Source: Marsupella aquatica | Lineage: Eukaryota > Marchantiophyta | Direction: 5' to 3' | DNA: 64,000 nucleotides | Assembly: GCA_973895155.1 (NCBI GenBank) | Contig: OZ316892.1 | Location: 2,108,001 to 2,172,000 of the forward strand | Shown here: one piece after another, positions 24,138-36,195 of the stretch | Numbering within the stretch: position 1 is the stretch's first letter | Layout: the number at the start of each line of letters is the position of its first letter | The notes under the pieces: model-generated | The model's input: the letters and a program-made list of their open reading frames with translations, nothing else | The model's database searches: none | Told to the model about the DNA's origin: nothing | Program-made: the position numbers and the translations under genes

Positions 24138-25448
24138 ATGACCAACCTCGAGAAACTCAACTTTCCAGCCCTTGACATCGACGGTAGTAACTACCTGGAA
24201 TGGTCAATGAATCTTAGAGAGAACCTTACATCGCTGACCCTACTCCCAGCGATAGGAATGGCCCAACCTATCCTCGCCGGCGAACCTCAGCCAGATCCAC
24301 TGACTAAAGCCAACGAATCGAAAGCCCTAGTATTCCTGAGACGCCATATCCATAGATTCCTTCAGAGACAATACATGCACCTATCGACCCCTCGGGAACT
24401 ATGGACAGCCCTCCAAACACGATTCGACCACCAAAAACTGGTCGAACTACCTAAAGCCAGGCAAGACTGGCTAAACCTGCGAGTCCAGGACTTTACCTCT
24501 ATCTCAGCCTACAATAGCGAACTCTTTAGAATATCCTCAACCCTCGCACTATGCGGCGAGCCGGTCACGGACAAGGATCTGCTAGAGAAGACCTTGTCGA
24601 CATTTCACTCATCGAATGTGTGGCTATCAACACAGTATCGAAACATGAAGTTCGGGCAATACTCCGAGCTCATAGCCCACCTCCTAGTCACAGAAAGAAA
24701 CCAAGAACTCCTTTTAGTTAACTCTAGAAAATGCCCTGCGGGCACACTGCCCTCAGGATCACAGAGTGAAACACATCTTATCGACACCGCTGAACCCTCC
24801 ACATCAAGGCAGGGCATTAAGCGCAGTAGGAACGGCAACCATAGAAACAACCCCAACAGGGGGAGTTTCTTTAACCAACGCCCACAACACAATTTCAGAC
24901 GGTCCTTTAGTGGACGTGGAGGATGCGGAGGACGTGGAGGACGCGATGGACGCGGCGGACGAGGCGAACGCGGCGGACGCGGTGGTGGTAGACCATACAA
25001 CAACAACCGTAGGAATGATCGGTCACAACCCCGACAACAACGGGAACGACCGAAATGCCATGAATGTGGCATGACAAACCACCTCGCGAGAAACTGTAGA
25101 ATCTCGCAATATCTTAGAGATTTATATCAACGGTCCATCCAGGATAGACAAACCTCAAGACCACCACCCCGTGAAACCCACGGGGCGTTTATGGAGTCTA
25201 GCGACCCATTCCAAGACTTTTCAGACCTACCTGCCCAACCAGAGGCACACTTAGTGGCAAGTAGCTCCACTACACCAGATTTAAATAGCCCAAGCACATG
25301 TATTATCGACAGTGCGACCACGCACACTATCCTCAGGGATAGGCACCTTTTCCACAAGATTACACCCTCACGTAGATCCCTGACCACTATAAATGGTCCT
25401 AGTCAAATAGAAGAGGGCTTCGGCCCAGCCTCTATTAGACTCCCGTAG
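24138..25448 (+). CDS. copia gag with zinc knuckle and start of protease, ended by an in-frame TAG
   Basis: 436 residues. The N-terminal ~200 form a copia capsid-like (UBN2-type) region. Residues about 255-284 are an RGG-rich stretch, likely RNA-binding. A CCHC zinc knuckle C-HE-C-GMTN-H-LARN-C lies at about 307-320. The aspartic protease begins with CIIDSATTHT, whose DSA triad matches retroviral-type proteases. TAG at 25446-25448 stops the frame inside the protease, but the same frame stays open with protease-like sequence to a TAA at 25608. This reads as a nonsense mutation, with readthrough as a less likely alternative. The ATG is the first in the open frame. Confidence 0.88.
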   Translation: MTNLEKLNFPALDIDGSNYLEWSMNLRENLTSLTLLPAIGMAQPILAGEPQPDPLTKANESKALVFLRRHIHRFLQRQYMHLSTPRELWTALQTRFDHQKLVELPKARQDWLNLRVQDFTSISAYNSELFRISSTLALCGEPVTDKDLLEKTLSTFHSSNVWLSTQYRNMKFGQYSELIAHLLVTERNQELLLVNSRKCPAGTLPSGSQSETHLIDTAEPSTSRQGIKRSRNGNHRNNPNRGSFFNQRPQHNFRRSFSGRGGCGGRGGRDGRGGRGERGGRGGGRPYNNNRRNDRSQPRQQRERPKCHECGMTNHLARNCRISQYLRDLYQRSIQDRQTSRPPPRETHGAFMESSDPFQDFSDLPAQPEAHLVASSSTTPDLNSPSTCIIDSATTHTILRDRHLFHKITPSRRSLTTINGPSQIEEGFGPASIRLP

Positions 25449-25600
25449 GGTACTGAAATACACATAGAATCTGCCATTTTCGCCCCAAACGCAACTCGTA
25501 ATCTCCTTAGCTTTAGAGATATACGAGCAAATGGGCTACATGTCCAAACGGGCGATACCAGAGACCAAGAGGTCATTCACTTGGTTGAAAACACCCTTAA

Positions 25601-28600
25601 GGGGAAATAATTAAAGAGACACTTTTCTCGTATCCTTGCGGGTTTTACATAACACAAATTGAATGCCTGCATAACAACGCCAATACAAGCGAATTGCATG
25701 CGCTATGGCATGCACGCCTCGGCCACCCCGGCCAATCAATGCTAACAAAAATCATTAAGAATTCAAGTGGCATTCCAATCAATACACGCCACATCCCAGT
25801 GAGCACTCCATGCACTGCATGCTCACGCGGCAAGTTAATAACAAGGCCCACGGCATCAAAATTGCCAACTAAAATACCCCAATTCTTGGAAATAATCCAT
25901 GCTGATGTTTGCGGGCCAATTAACCCACCAAGCGGACCTTTCCGCCACTTTATGGTTTTAATTGACGCATCAACCAAATGGTCAAATGTGACCTTGCTTT
26001 CAACGAGGAACATGGTAATACCTCGCATTTTGGCGCAAATCCTGCGCGTGAAAGCACAATTCCCCGACCACCCCATTAAGACACTAAGGGTAGACAATGC
26101 AGGGGAATTCACATCCGAAACGTTTGATGACTTTTGCACATCACTTGGCATAGACGTACAATATCCTGTACCTCATGTGCATTTCCAGAATGGATTAGCT
26201 GAAGCGATAATTAAACGCCTTCAGTTAATTGCACGCCCATTACTAATGCAGTCAAAACTCCCCATCTCAGCATGGGGACACGCCATATTACAGGCGAATG
26301 CATTAATCCAATATCGCCCATCAGCTTTTGATACCTATAGCCCATACCAAATAGCTAACGGTATTAAACCTAACCTATCACACCTTCGTTCATTTGGATG
26401 TCAAGTAATGGCCCCCATTACTCCACCCAAACAAACCAAGATGGGACCCCAACGACAGTTGGGGATATACATCGGATTCGACTCACCGTCCATAATCCGA
26501 TATATGGAGCCCACAACTGGCGATGTTTTTAAAGCCAGATATCTAGATTGTCATTTTGATGAACACATTTATCCACCATTAATAACCCCTGAACACCCAC
26601 AACCACCTCTGGAGTGGGAAAGACACTCGCCATTTTGGCAAGACCTTCGAACGAATCAAGGGGAGAAAGAAGTTCAACGAATTTTGCAACTCCACAAGAT
26701 TGTGGAAGAACTTCCCGACGCTTTCGTCGATACATCCCAAGTTAGCCGCTCATATATTCCAGCTGCGAGAGCATCTGCTCGCATCAAATTATCAAGTGAG
26801 CCAGCTAGTACATCCCAACCTCGTGCAAAACGAGGCAGACCTTTGGGATCCAAGGATAAACAACCAAGAAGGCGCGGTTCATCTATACCACCTTCATCTG
26901 ATGCCGACCACACAGAATCCACAACTCATGAAGAGATTTCTATCCATTACGCACATACAGGTACGATGTGGGATAGAAATACTACCTCAATAGATAATGC
27001 TTTTGCATTAATGGTGGCAACACATATCACAGACGAAACACCAGAACCAATATCCATCTTAGAATGCCAAAACAGACCAGATTGGCCTGAATGGCAGAAA
27101 GCTATAAATGGAGAATTAGATTCCCTACTAAGCAGACACACTTTTGGCCCAGTCGAGCCAACACCGCAAGACGTACATCTCATTGGCTACAAGTGGACAT
27201 TTGTCCGCAAAAGAAATGATAAAGGCCAAGTTGTACGTTACAAAGCACGTCTGGTAGGGAAAGGATTTACCCAACAACCGGGAATTCATTACGATGAAAC
27301 TTACTCACCGGTTATGGATAGCACAACATTCCGATATTTAATCGGATTTGCCATTTTCCACCAACTACAAATGCGACAATTAGATGTTGCAACTGCATAT
27401 TTATATGGCACTTTAGACACCTGTCTATATATGAGATCACCTCCTGAGTTGGAGCAACGTCGCCGAGCTTTAGCTCAAGGCGCTAAATCGCACATCCCAT
27501 ATTTACATAAGATTATCACACAATTATCTCAAGTTACACCTCATGTGTCATCTACACACGTAACTCATAACAACGACACCGCTGTGTCAACCGTACGGAA
27601 TACTCACCGCGGACTAGCTATCCGTGTGTTGAAGGCATTATATGGCCTGAAACAAAGTGGCAGAGTATGGTATCAAAGATTTACTGATGAAATGATTGCC
27701 ATGGGTTTTTCCCATGATGCCATTACACCATGTTTATTTATTAAACATGTGGATGATGAATATGTCATCATTTCTATTTACGTTGATGACTTAAATATAT
27801 TTGGGACACCCCAACTTACAGAAGATACAATTACCAGTCTTAAATCCACATTTGAGATGAAAGACCTTGGACATACAAATTTTTGCTTAGGTTTACAACT
27901 AGAAATCCTACCCACTGGCATGATGCTCCATCAGACCACACAAACCGAAAAGATCCTAAAACAATTCAATATGAACCTAGCACACCCATTGATGTCACCA
28001 ATGGTTGTACGTTCATTAGAAAATAACACTGATGTTTTTCGCAAGTGCGAAGAACATGAACCACTATTAGGACCAGAAACACCATACCTTTCTGCAATAG
28101 GAGCATTAATGTACCTAGCGAATCAGACCAGACCAGACATTGCATTTGCAGTTAACTTACTAGCCAGACATAGTGCAACTCCCACAGCCAGACATTGGAA
28201 CGGAGTTAAGCACGTATTTAGATATCTACGTGGAACCACCGATACTGGGTTATTTTACCCATTCGGTGCAAACCACGAGCTCATAGGATACGCGGATGCC
28301 GGATATCTCTCAGACACTGATACTGCAAAATCCCAAACTGGATATATTTTTACCATAGGGGGTACCGTTTTTTCTTGGAAAAGCGTGAAACAGACCCTAA
28401 CAGCAACCTCATCGAACCACTCAGAAATCTTAGCTCTACATGAGGCTAGTCGTGAAGCCGTTTGGTTACGATCCTTTATAAACCACATCAACACCAAATG
28501 CGGCCTACCACCACTAACGAAGCCTACTAACATTTTTGAGGATAACGCAGCATGTATACAGCAGATCACGAAAGGATTCATCAAAGGCGATCGCGTGAAG

Positions 28601-28804
28601 CATATAGCTCCAAAGTTTTTCTACACCCACGAGTTACATGGAAAAGAGATCAACATTTTGCAGATTTCAAGTGCAGACAACTGTGCGGATCTCTTCACCA
28701 AATCACTATCGCCATCAGTTCACCACCGACACTGCCAGGCGATTGGACTACGGAGCGTGCGACGCATGATGACCGTGGAGGCTGCTACTCCACATGATAC
28801 TTGA
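25601..28804 (+). CDS. copia pol: integrase, reverse transcriptase, RNase H
   Basis: The frame is open from 25601, one base back relative to gag, to TGA at 28802-28804. No start codon is expected because pol is normally made as a fusion with gag. Counting from 25694, the GAG-pre-integrase zinc motif is HARLGHPG with CTAC at 40-43. Integrase has D71 (HADVCGP), D134 (LRVDNAGEF) and E170 (NGLAEA), a full DDE triad. Reverse transcriptase carries YVDD at 696-699. RNase H follows (YADAGYLSD, TATSSNHSEILALHEASRE). No internal stop occurs in over 1,000 codons, so catalytic parts look intact. The only lesion seen is the gag-pol frame change. Confidence 0.93.
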   Translation, partial: GEIIKETLFSYPCGFYITQIECLHNNANTSELHALWHARLGHPGQSMLTKIIKNSSGIPINTRHIPVSTPCTACSRGKLITRPTASKLPTKIPQFLEIIHADVCGPINPPSGPFRHFMVLIDASTKWSNVTLLSTRNMVIPRILAQILRVKAQFPDHPIKTLRVDNAGEFTSETFDDFCTSLGIDVQYPVPHVHFQNGLAEAIIKRLQLIARPLLMQSKLPISAWGHAILQANALIQYRPSAFDTYSPYQIANGIKPNLSHLRSFGCQVMAPITPPKQTKMGPQRQLGIYIGFDSPSIIRYMEPTTGDVFKARYLDCHFDEHIYPPLITPEHPQPPLEWERHSPFWQDLRTNQGEKEVQRILQLHKIVEELPDAFVDTSQVSRSYIPAARASARIKLSSEPASTSQPRAKRGRPLGSKDKQPRRRGSSIPPSSDADHTESTTHEEISIHYAHTGTMWDRNTTSIDNAFALMVATHITDETPEPISILECQNRPDWPEWQKAINGELDSLLSRHTFGPVEPTPQDVHLIGYKWTFVRKRNDKGQVVRYKARLVGKGFTQQPGIHYDETYSPVMDSTTFRYLIGFAIFHQLQMRQLDVATAYLYGTLDTCLYMRSPPELEQRRRALAQGAKSHIPYLHKIITQLSQVTPHVSSTHVTHNNDTAVSTVRNTHRGLAIRVLKALYGLKQSGRVWYQRFTDEMIAMGFSHDAITPCLFIKHVDDEYVIISIYVDDLNIFGTPQLTEDTITSLKSTFEMKDLGHTNFCLGLQLEILPTGMMLHQTTQTEKILKQFNMNLAHPLMSPMVVRSLENNTDVFRKCEEHEPLLGPETPYLSAIGALMYLANQTRPDIAFAVNLLARHSATPTARHWNGVKHVFRYLRGTTDTGLFYPFGANHELIGYADAGYLSDTDTAKSQTGYIFTIGGTVFSWKSVKQTLTATSSNHSEILALHEASREAVWLRSFINHINTKCGLPPLTKPTNIFEDNAACIQQITKGFIKGDRVKHIAPKFFYTHELHGKEINILQISSADNCADLFTKSLSPSVHHRHCQAIGLRSVRRMMTVEAATPHDT

Positions 28805-29106
28805 TGATGCTGACGACATGCTGTTGACGACCGACTGATGAAACAAATGTTAAAGCTAGATTTACTATAGCATCTAACTTTATTTTATATTGACATTTAT
28901 TATGACGAGGACTGTTAGGCTGCACTCTTTTTCCTTTAGCACTCATATTTTTCTCTGCTACACTGGTAGAGTTTTTACTAAGCTAGAGTTGATAAAGGTT
29001 TTTTAACGAGGCAGTCTACCTCGATTGTACTTATATCATGTACCCCTATGAACATGATATAATTTAGGTATAGTCTATGTTGTCTATATAGTTGCACTAT
29101 ATATCC

Positions 29107-29115
29107 AAAGGGGAG
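29107..29115 (+). promoter_or_regulatory. Polypurine tract of the copia element
   Basis: AAAGGGGAG directly precedes the 3' LTR and would prime plus-strand DNA synthesis. Confidence 0.9.
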
Positions 29116-29222
29116 TGTTAGACTCTACCTTGACCGGAGGACCGGATCAGCCGGTCATCCCGGCACCACCATATGTACCATTACCGAGACTATACTGAGA
29201 CCATTGTTTTCACCATCAAACA
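29116..29222 (+). repeat. 3' LTR of the copia element
   Basis: 107 bp, TG...CA termini; differs from the 5' LTR by T/C in the GGATTAG block and A/T in the TTGTTATC block. Followed by the target duplication GTTGT. Confidence 0.96.
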
Positions 29223-29227
29223 GTTGT

Positions 29228-32200
29228 CAAATATACTGGAAGATAGTCAGGTCTAAAAGTGCAAGTATGCGGAAGGCAAAATTGGGATGAGAGCATGAAT
29301 GGGATGAGAGGATATGTAGAGGATAACACAAGTCTGGTCTAAGGTTACTAGCCTATAACCTTGTGACAAGAAAGTGAAGGAAACCTGACCGGCAGGAGTC
29401 AGGAAGGTTTTTTGAGCTCTTGGAGCATGGTTCAGACTAGAACCCCTGCCCAGGAATGCATTATAGTAGGTAATATATGTCCAAAAAAGAGTGACTTCCA
29501 GACAACAAATTATAGGAATAGCAATGGCCTCCACAAATATTTACATGCCTGTAACCTACCTTCCTGACAGAATTTAGGGGTTGAGTATGGAGATAAAGAG
29601 TGAGGCTCAGGGTCAATCCTCAGCCAATGGTGCTCAACAAAAATACATTCAGCAACCCCTTGTTTGCCCTATTTTTGGTTCCCCCTGTCTACTCCTTGTC
29701 CCCCCTTTTCTCTCTCCCTCCCTGCCACCTACTCCATCCCCCAACAGCTACCTTTTCCACCTCCCCATCACCCCCTTCCTCAATGCTTTCCTCCCTCCTG
29801 TCAATTTTACTCATTTTACTCTCTCGTAAGTCATGCCTTGCAGTGAGCCTCACCTCCTCAACTTGCCACCTCAGTACCCACACAGCCCCCCAATGCTGGG
29901 CTCCCTTCGTCGTGAACCATAACCTGCTGCCCAGCCTGGCCCACTCTGACTCCCTCCTCCAAACTTCCTCCAGTCCAGCCCGCCGGACCCCTTGCGACCC
30001 CTATTTGACCAATCTGATGGCGCCAAAAGAACCTTGTGATTTGTAAAAAGTCCTCTTTTGATTTGTAAATAGACCACTCCAATCTTTTAAGGGGATAGAT
30101 GTATTTCAACTAAGATGACATGGAAGTAATATTTTGAAACTTGACTTTCATAAATACCATTGTTTTTGTATCCCATCCAAGTTGGAATTTGAGACTCACA
30201 AGGGACTAAAACCTTAGGTCTGACTACATACTTAGTAATACCAATACCTTAGGCACAATGTAGACCGCCCCCATGCAAAGTTCCTTCCAAAATCTTTGGC
30301 ACCACTTGCAATCGCATTCACATATTTGGTCACAAACAAGAACAGTGATGTTTCAACCAAAAAAACACTATTGGTCGTGTTAACATGATGCCAGAAAAAA
30401 ATTAGTTAAAATGATAAGAAGATGAAAAGTTTGAAAATGACAAACAATGGGATAAAACAAATTAAGGGACTAGATGTCTTTGGATGTGAGTATTACCCCA
30501 TATTATATGTGCAGACATAAACAAAAAAAAAACTGACAAACAAGTGTAACTTTTTCACGTAGCTTTGCCTGGTTTAGGTATCAATACAACTAGTGGTAGC
30601 TTTGGCATCCCAAGAGTATTTTGGACAATGTTTCTGCTCTCTCGGAATATTTGTGTCATACCAATTAGGGGCACTCCAAGACCTATGCCTTACAATTTTC
30701 CATTACAAACACGGAGAAATATTGTTTTCTGAAAACTTCATAAACATATTTGCAATCTGATTGATTGTGGTGGCTGAATCCAATCCAGTCCAGATATATT
30801 TTTAGGATGGAGCAATCGTATTGGTGTGATCTATGGTTCAAATGGTTTCTCTGAATGTAAGGAGAAGAAAAACAACAATCTATCTTTTCTCCCCTAGTTA
30901 TCACCTGCACTGGTTGTGCCTCCCCTAAAGGTGATCCAGACCTACATTCCACCTCTGCTGCCAATCTTGTCCATTCATGTAGGGTACACCTCCCCAAGAT
31001 GATTGGTAAACCTGATTGGACTCCAGCCTAAATTTGTGGGTGTAATAAAAATTGAAAGACTGTTTAAATGCTGGAATGCAAGAAAAGATTTGAAGCCAGA
31101 CAAATGAATTCTCACTCAAAAAAGAAAACTTCCACCAAAATTCATAAGTCAGGGAAAACCAAAGTACAATGAAGGAAAGGAAAAGAAAAGCAAGTGCAAT
31201 CCTTAAAAAGCAAGAATATAAAGATAAAAGCGTCAAACACTACATGAGTGCAAACTCAGAAAAGTTTACAAAGTTCTTTGTAACTCTTTGAATTAAAAAA
31301 ACGGTTTAAATGCCATACAGGGTGGAGCTTGGGGTAACACTTATTTCCCTCACGTCTATAGGAATATTCTCTTCCAAAGAAAGCTCAGGAAGTATATTTG
31401 AAGATTCGTTATAATTTGAGCTGTTTATATCATGTACCAGTATGAGCGGCCCAAGATATTGTCCAATGACCAACTTCTCAAAACTTTATCATAATCATGT
31501 TGATCTCATATGTGGAATATCCCCCTCCCAAATTTGTGGATCTCCTTCACAGTCTTTGTGAGAAGGAGAGAGACGCCAGGAAGACCAATTACTGTAGGTA
31601 GTAGGCATGACCATCCATTCAACGAGCTCTCTGTGAATTCCATTCCTGGGATAATATTCATAATTGGAAGCTCTTTTTGTGCTATCTACTGATCTAGTCT
31701 ATAACATAGCTCCACTTTCTACCCTGTTTGTAAGGTTGTCCGAGTCCTAATCTTTCGTCCATCCACACAAGTTTATGGAATCAAATTTTGTGGCATTCCT
31801 CTGAAGAGCACGCTATACTGACACGTGTTTTAACATGGCCTCCTCTGCAAATTTGGGACAAGTATGTCCCTACTCAAAGTCGTATCCTCCGCTTGCCTGG
31901 GTGAATTCATATTTACCATTGAACTGCAATGCAGTCAATGATCACCAACTTTCTGTCCCATAAAATGGAATGCAAAACATTCTCATCTTGGGTACTAGGG
32001 GTAAAAGGTACATTCCCCCAAAACCTGGCGCCAGGTAATTCATCCGATCTTCCACCCACATAGAGATACCTAAGATTTTATGTAGCTACAGTAATTTGAT
32101 CCTTGGCTTTGCCATTTTCAAGTAAACCTCAAACCGCCTATGGCCTGCTCTACCATATTAAGGGACTTCCGTTCATGGTGGTTTGGAGTAAAGTAGCATA

Positions 32201-32617
32201 AAGTCATTCCCGTGAACATTTTGAAAGGAGTGTAATCTGGTAAAATGATGTCTCTAATCTGACGGAGAAGCTCATGTGGCTTGTGAGTTCATGTAAACTA
32301 TTTTGTTCCCTTAAGTTGGTAAGCATGGTGGTACCCAATAGTGACTACTGCTGTATAATCAGACATGGTTCTTGGTATTGAGATAGTGGGCCCAAGAAAT
32401 GCCAGCTCCTTGACTTTCAGGCAATTCAGCGCTACATTTGGGGGTTGGGCAGGAAGTAATTGAAGCCACCTACCTTCATGTTTGCAATTAGGTTGAGGAC
32501 ACCTTGGTTAGTAAGTTTGATGTTATTCAACAAGTTGAAGCAATGAAGAGTTGCATATTCTAATATGGAGATGACAGGAAAAATAAATAATTATTCATGG
32601 AAACAATTTAAACACTC
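29228..32617. other. Gene-free stretch
   Basis: 29650-29960 is C-rich and open in several frames at once; no family matches. 30050-32617 is AT-rich. A minus-strand stretch near 32090-32290 reads like a worn transposon protein but has stops and no diagnostic motif. I see no host gene. Confidence 0.4.
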
Positions 32618-32795
32618 CCTTGGTATTCCCATGTAAAATTCCATATAGTCTATGCAAAATGTCATGGTAGCCAAAGGGTTTCTTATATTCTATTGATATT
32701 CCCATAGTAACCAAAGGCTTTCTTCTATTCTCTTGGTATTCCTCTTGCCATAGTAGCTGAAGGGTTTCTTATGTTACCATAGAAGTTGAAGAGTT
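32618..32795. repeat. Diverged tandem repeat, about three copies of a ~60-bp unit
   Basis: The pattern (C/G)AAAGG(G/C)TTTCTT..TATTC..TTGGTATTCC..CATAGTA recurs from about 32618 to 32795 with indels. Old array with no coding content. Confidence 0.55.
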
Positions 32796-35700
32796 TTTTT
32801 TACCTATGTTTATTTCAAAAAACTGTCACCTAAAAATAAAATTCAAAAATTTACCAAAAAACACTGATATATCAATCACAACCATTGAAATGTTATTTTC
32901 TTTAGCCATTCTTTTACCCTTTCTTTCATTATTTTAACAGTTATTTTTCCAGTTTTTCAATGTTTTTATAGTTACAAGATCTACTGTAATTGTTTTTTTT
33001 TGCCTTGCCTTCAACACAAATAGTCACTTTTCTGGCATAACTGATCGTTTTTGTGTGATCAATAGTGTTGATGTCACTAAAAGTGTTTTCAGGGATTTTG
33101 CAAAGGAACGTCCCATGGGGTCCGTAAATATATACTTTTTAGGATTCTTTTCAGTAGAGTGACTATCGTATGCAATGTCCAAACGAATTGTCATTGGTCC
33201 ACGCTTTCCTTGAAACAAAATGAGTGATTCCTCTTTGCCAACCCCCTTGTTTAGACAGAATTTTTGAGGGTGTCTTCTCAAATTTTATTCCCCCAGTGCC
33301 ATCCCAACCTTTAGTTTAGACTAAAAAAACTGAGGTGTCTTTTAACAGTATTGATTCCTCCAAATGTCATGCAGACGTGTTCTGCACTAAAAAGGATGGA
33401 TGCACTGAGAATCGAGCACAGGAAAGGCACTAAAACATGGGCTATGCAATAAACTTTGTATACCTCGTGTATCAGCATGATAGTCCGCGAGAAGTTAGCG
33501 TCATGTGTTTTTTAATTAATGAATTAATTTCTCCACTGCTGAATGCCTGAATCCAAGAGGAATCTCATCGTATGTGAACTTTTTCCAGCGAAACTCGTGT
33601 TTCTTACCTTAAGCGTATATCCTTAGAATATGCTGGAATGTACTCATGGCCCCCAAATACGGCGCTTCGACTTCACGACGGCCGTCTTAGAACTACCGTC
33701 GCTTGACCCCTGACGCGCTGTGGCTCTCCATGATTGGAAAACGCAAATTGCAGGTTCGCACTAGGCTCGAGATTCACTGCTCGGTCCGGAGCACCTTGGC
33801 TCTGTGCCTCTGTGTCACACACTCGGGATTTTAGGTTAGGTTCAGGACACGACGGTGTCCGGGCCGCCCACGTCAACAGGTGGCGGAGGCTGGCCGACTG
33901 CCGAAGCTTGATGAGTTGATGATGACGAGCGTCCGGCGAAATGAAATCGTGCCTAGTGAAGGCGAGAGCAGCTGTCCGTTCTGGATTGGGGTGGGAGTCC
34001 AGCCTGAAGGCCCATGCGACCCATTCACTTCCGAGAAGCCCGTGATTATTTTCTGTCAAATGGGCACCACGCACTCTTCGCCCCTAGACCACGAGTCCGG
34101 TAATGAGTGGCACTTGTTTACGGTTGGCTCGTGACATTCGTGACCAATCAATCTCTTCCTTTCCCTTCCCTTATTAGGGAAAGTGAAGCTAGGATGCGCC
34201 ACCATGGTTGGTGGTTCATGGGAGTTTGGGGCCCATTACCTGATGATTATCAGTTCTAAAATAATATTTAGTTTCGCATTTGCAAGGCAACTGGTGGAGA
34301 AGGAGGAGACATGACGAAACACGAGCCGATATATTTCATGTTAACAATGAATATGAATCTAAAGAAACCCCTCCACACTTTATGATGAAAAACTCTACCA
34401 AAATGGCAAAAAACTCATTATCACCTTGCGCACCCCTCTAGCACATCCGCAAAACTAAAAAAAACTCAAATTTTGGGAATATGGTCCATAGGAGTTTCAA
34501 ACACCAATTTGAAGGTCTATGGGGCCTTCAAATTCCTCATTTTGGCAGATCTTTCTTAATACTTTACTGTAAAAACAAAGCTTCTGGCTAACACAAAGAA
34601 AAATAGCATACAATTCAAAAATTCACCTGGCCATTGGGATTATTTGGCACTCTTGTTAATTAACATATCTAACAGTCTCCTTAAATCTAGAGAGACTAGA
34701 GTACTCCATATGCACGTGTCAGAAAATTATATTAGAACTTCCTAAGGCAGAGAAGTCACTACTTCCCGCTGCATATGACAGGCTGCGAAATTCATAGGCT
34801 GAAGTTTTGTTGCTAGGCAAAATTTCCATGACTACTGTAAGCACTTTGTGAGCAGAGTGCAAACGAAAAACTGACTACGGTAATAACTCTCATTTCTGCC
34901 AGATACCATGTCCTTGTAAGACACACACAACGACAGTTTACTGGGACCGCGAGTGAAACCATGTGCACCCCGAAGTTTGTTACATCCTGCAGTAAACCCA
35001 GCCGCGTAAACAGTATCAATAGAGGGGCGGGTTCTGTTCTGTGGTTGAGGGTGGCAGTGGTGGAAATGAGGAATGTGGGGCTGCGATTCTCTGTTGAATA
35101 GGGGAGATGGAGGAGGCCTAGAAAGTTCCTTGCGGTTCGTTGGGCAGGGGTTTCTTTGCTGTCGCCACCCCAACCCGCATGATGACGTTATCTCTTCGTT
35201 GTTTGCCACCCTCTCGTCCCTTGTTGGTTCGCTTTCTTGTTTGTTTGTGCTCCCCAAGGCGTTGTGCATCACTCGGACTGTACAATTTCTTCCCTAAAGA
35301 AAGAATTCCAACCATGTTAATGGGCAGCAAAGTACTACCTACAAAGATACAAGGAAGATGAAGAATCGAGACTCTAGAAAGTATCAGGGAACAATGTCAA
35401 GAGGTCACAACAACACTGAACAAACAACTCCTCTATTTTGTTTTAGCTCAGTACATTCTTCCTACATATGGGAGAATATTACAACCATTATTCCTTACTA
35501 CCCAAGTTTGGGATGCACAAGCCAATTTTCAGCTCCCACTATAACTATTTCCCTCCATTTGATAAAAGAGCCATATTCTTGTAATGGAAGACCTAAGTTG
35601 TCGTACACCCCACCTGGCTAAGGCCTCATGGAAATCATTGGGGTGGTTGGACTGAGTGTGTTATTGTGGTTGTACATGATTGTGCAAGTTTGCTGCGAGC

Positions 35701-36193
35701 ACATTAACCTTTGTGAGAGGAGCCTCATTTGTTGGTAATTCTATGTATCCATGCAAAATAATGCAAAACACTGGGAGTTCAGTTGAACGAAAAAGGCAAC
35801 ACAAGTGCCAAAATTACTCCTTATACAAACATGGCGGACCATTGTGCACTGCAAGGATAGCCAGAACCTAAAACTTTCACCATCTACTGTAGTTTAGCTC
35901 AACTATGCTATAAGTTGCGATCAAAGTACATTTTTCATGACATACTCCGTATAATGAAGTCATAGGCCATAATGTCTTTCGTAACAACTATTTTGATATG
36001 TAAACTGTGCTTGTGAGTAGGGATGCCTCAGGCCCTTTTTGGGTAGCTAAATGTATTGGCATCATCCTCCTCCCTCCAACTGTATTGGTGTGCAGTAGCA
36101 AGTGTAGTCCTCTCCATCCCTAGAAAGCACTGCTTGAGGGTCTCAAAATTTGATAGACTGTCACTAAGTAGTTGTTGTTGGGATAGAAAACAC
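32796..36193. other. Gene-free stretch with one GC-rich island
   Basis: 33660-34140 is GC-rich and open on both strands (133 codons minus, 84 plus), without recognisable domains. 34800-35330 has overlapping open frames (146 codons minus), again unassigned. The part at 33040-33110 (GTCCCATGGGG and preceding bases) weakly resembles 46270-46345, suggesting a shared old repeat. The remainder is AT-rich. Confidence 0.4.
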
Positions 36194-36195
36194 TA

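Larger units (their letters stand above)
22346..29222 (+). mobile_element. Ty1/copia LTR retrotransposon, 6,877 bp, complete ends
   Basis: Both ends are 107-bp LTRs (TGTTAGACTC ... CCATCAAACA) differing at two positions. A perfect 5-bp target duplication GTTGT lies at 22341-22345 and 29223-29227. A polypurine tract AAAGGGGAG abuts the 3' LTR. Domain order is gag with zinc knuckle, protease, integrase, reverse transcriptase, RNase H; integrase before reverse transcriptase defines Ty1/copia. Near-identical LTRs mean a recent insertion. The LTRs are unusually short and lack a TATA motif, while the leader between 5' LTR and gag is about 1.7 kb. Coding is interrupted by an in-frame TAG at 25446 and a frame change at 25601-25607, so this copy is probably defective unless recoding occurs. 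Confidence 0.97.

Noticed and set aside
24605-25072. 155-codon minus-strand ORF with Pro/Arg repeats
   Set aside because: It is the antisense of the RGG-rich and zinc-knuckle part of copia gag.
29689-29883. Open frames in the C-rich segment 29650-30050 on both strands
   Set aside because: At least four frames are open at once and composition is low-complexity, so openness reflects base bias.
32090-32290. Minus-strand stretch reading like a transposon protein (ILPDYTPFKMFTGMT)
   Set aside because: Interrupted by stops and lacking any diagnostic integrase or reverse-transcriptase motif.
33673-34074. 133-codon minus-strand ORF in a GC-rich island
   Set aside because: No domain recognised, and the opposite strand is also open; not enough to call a gene.
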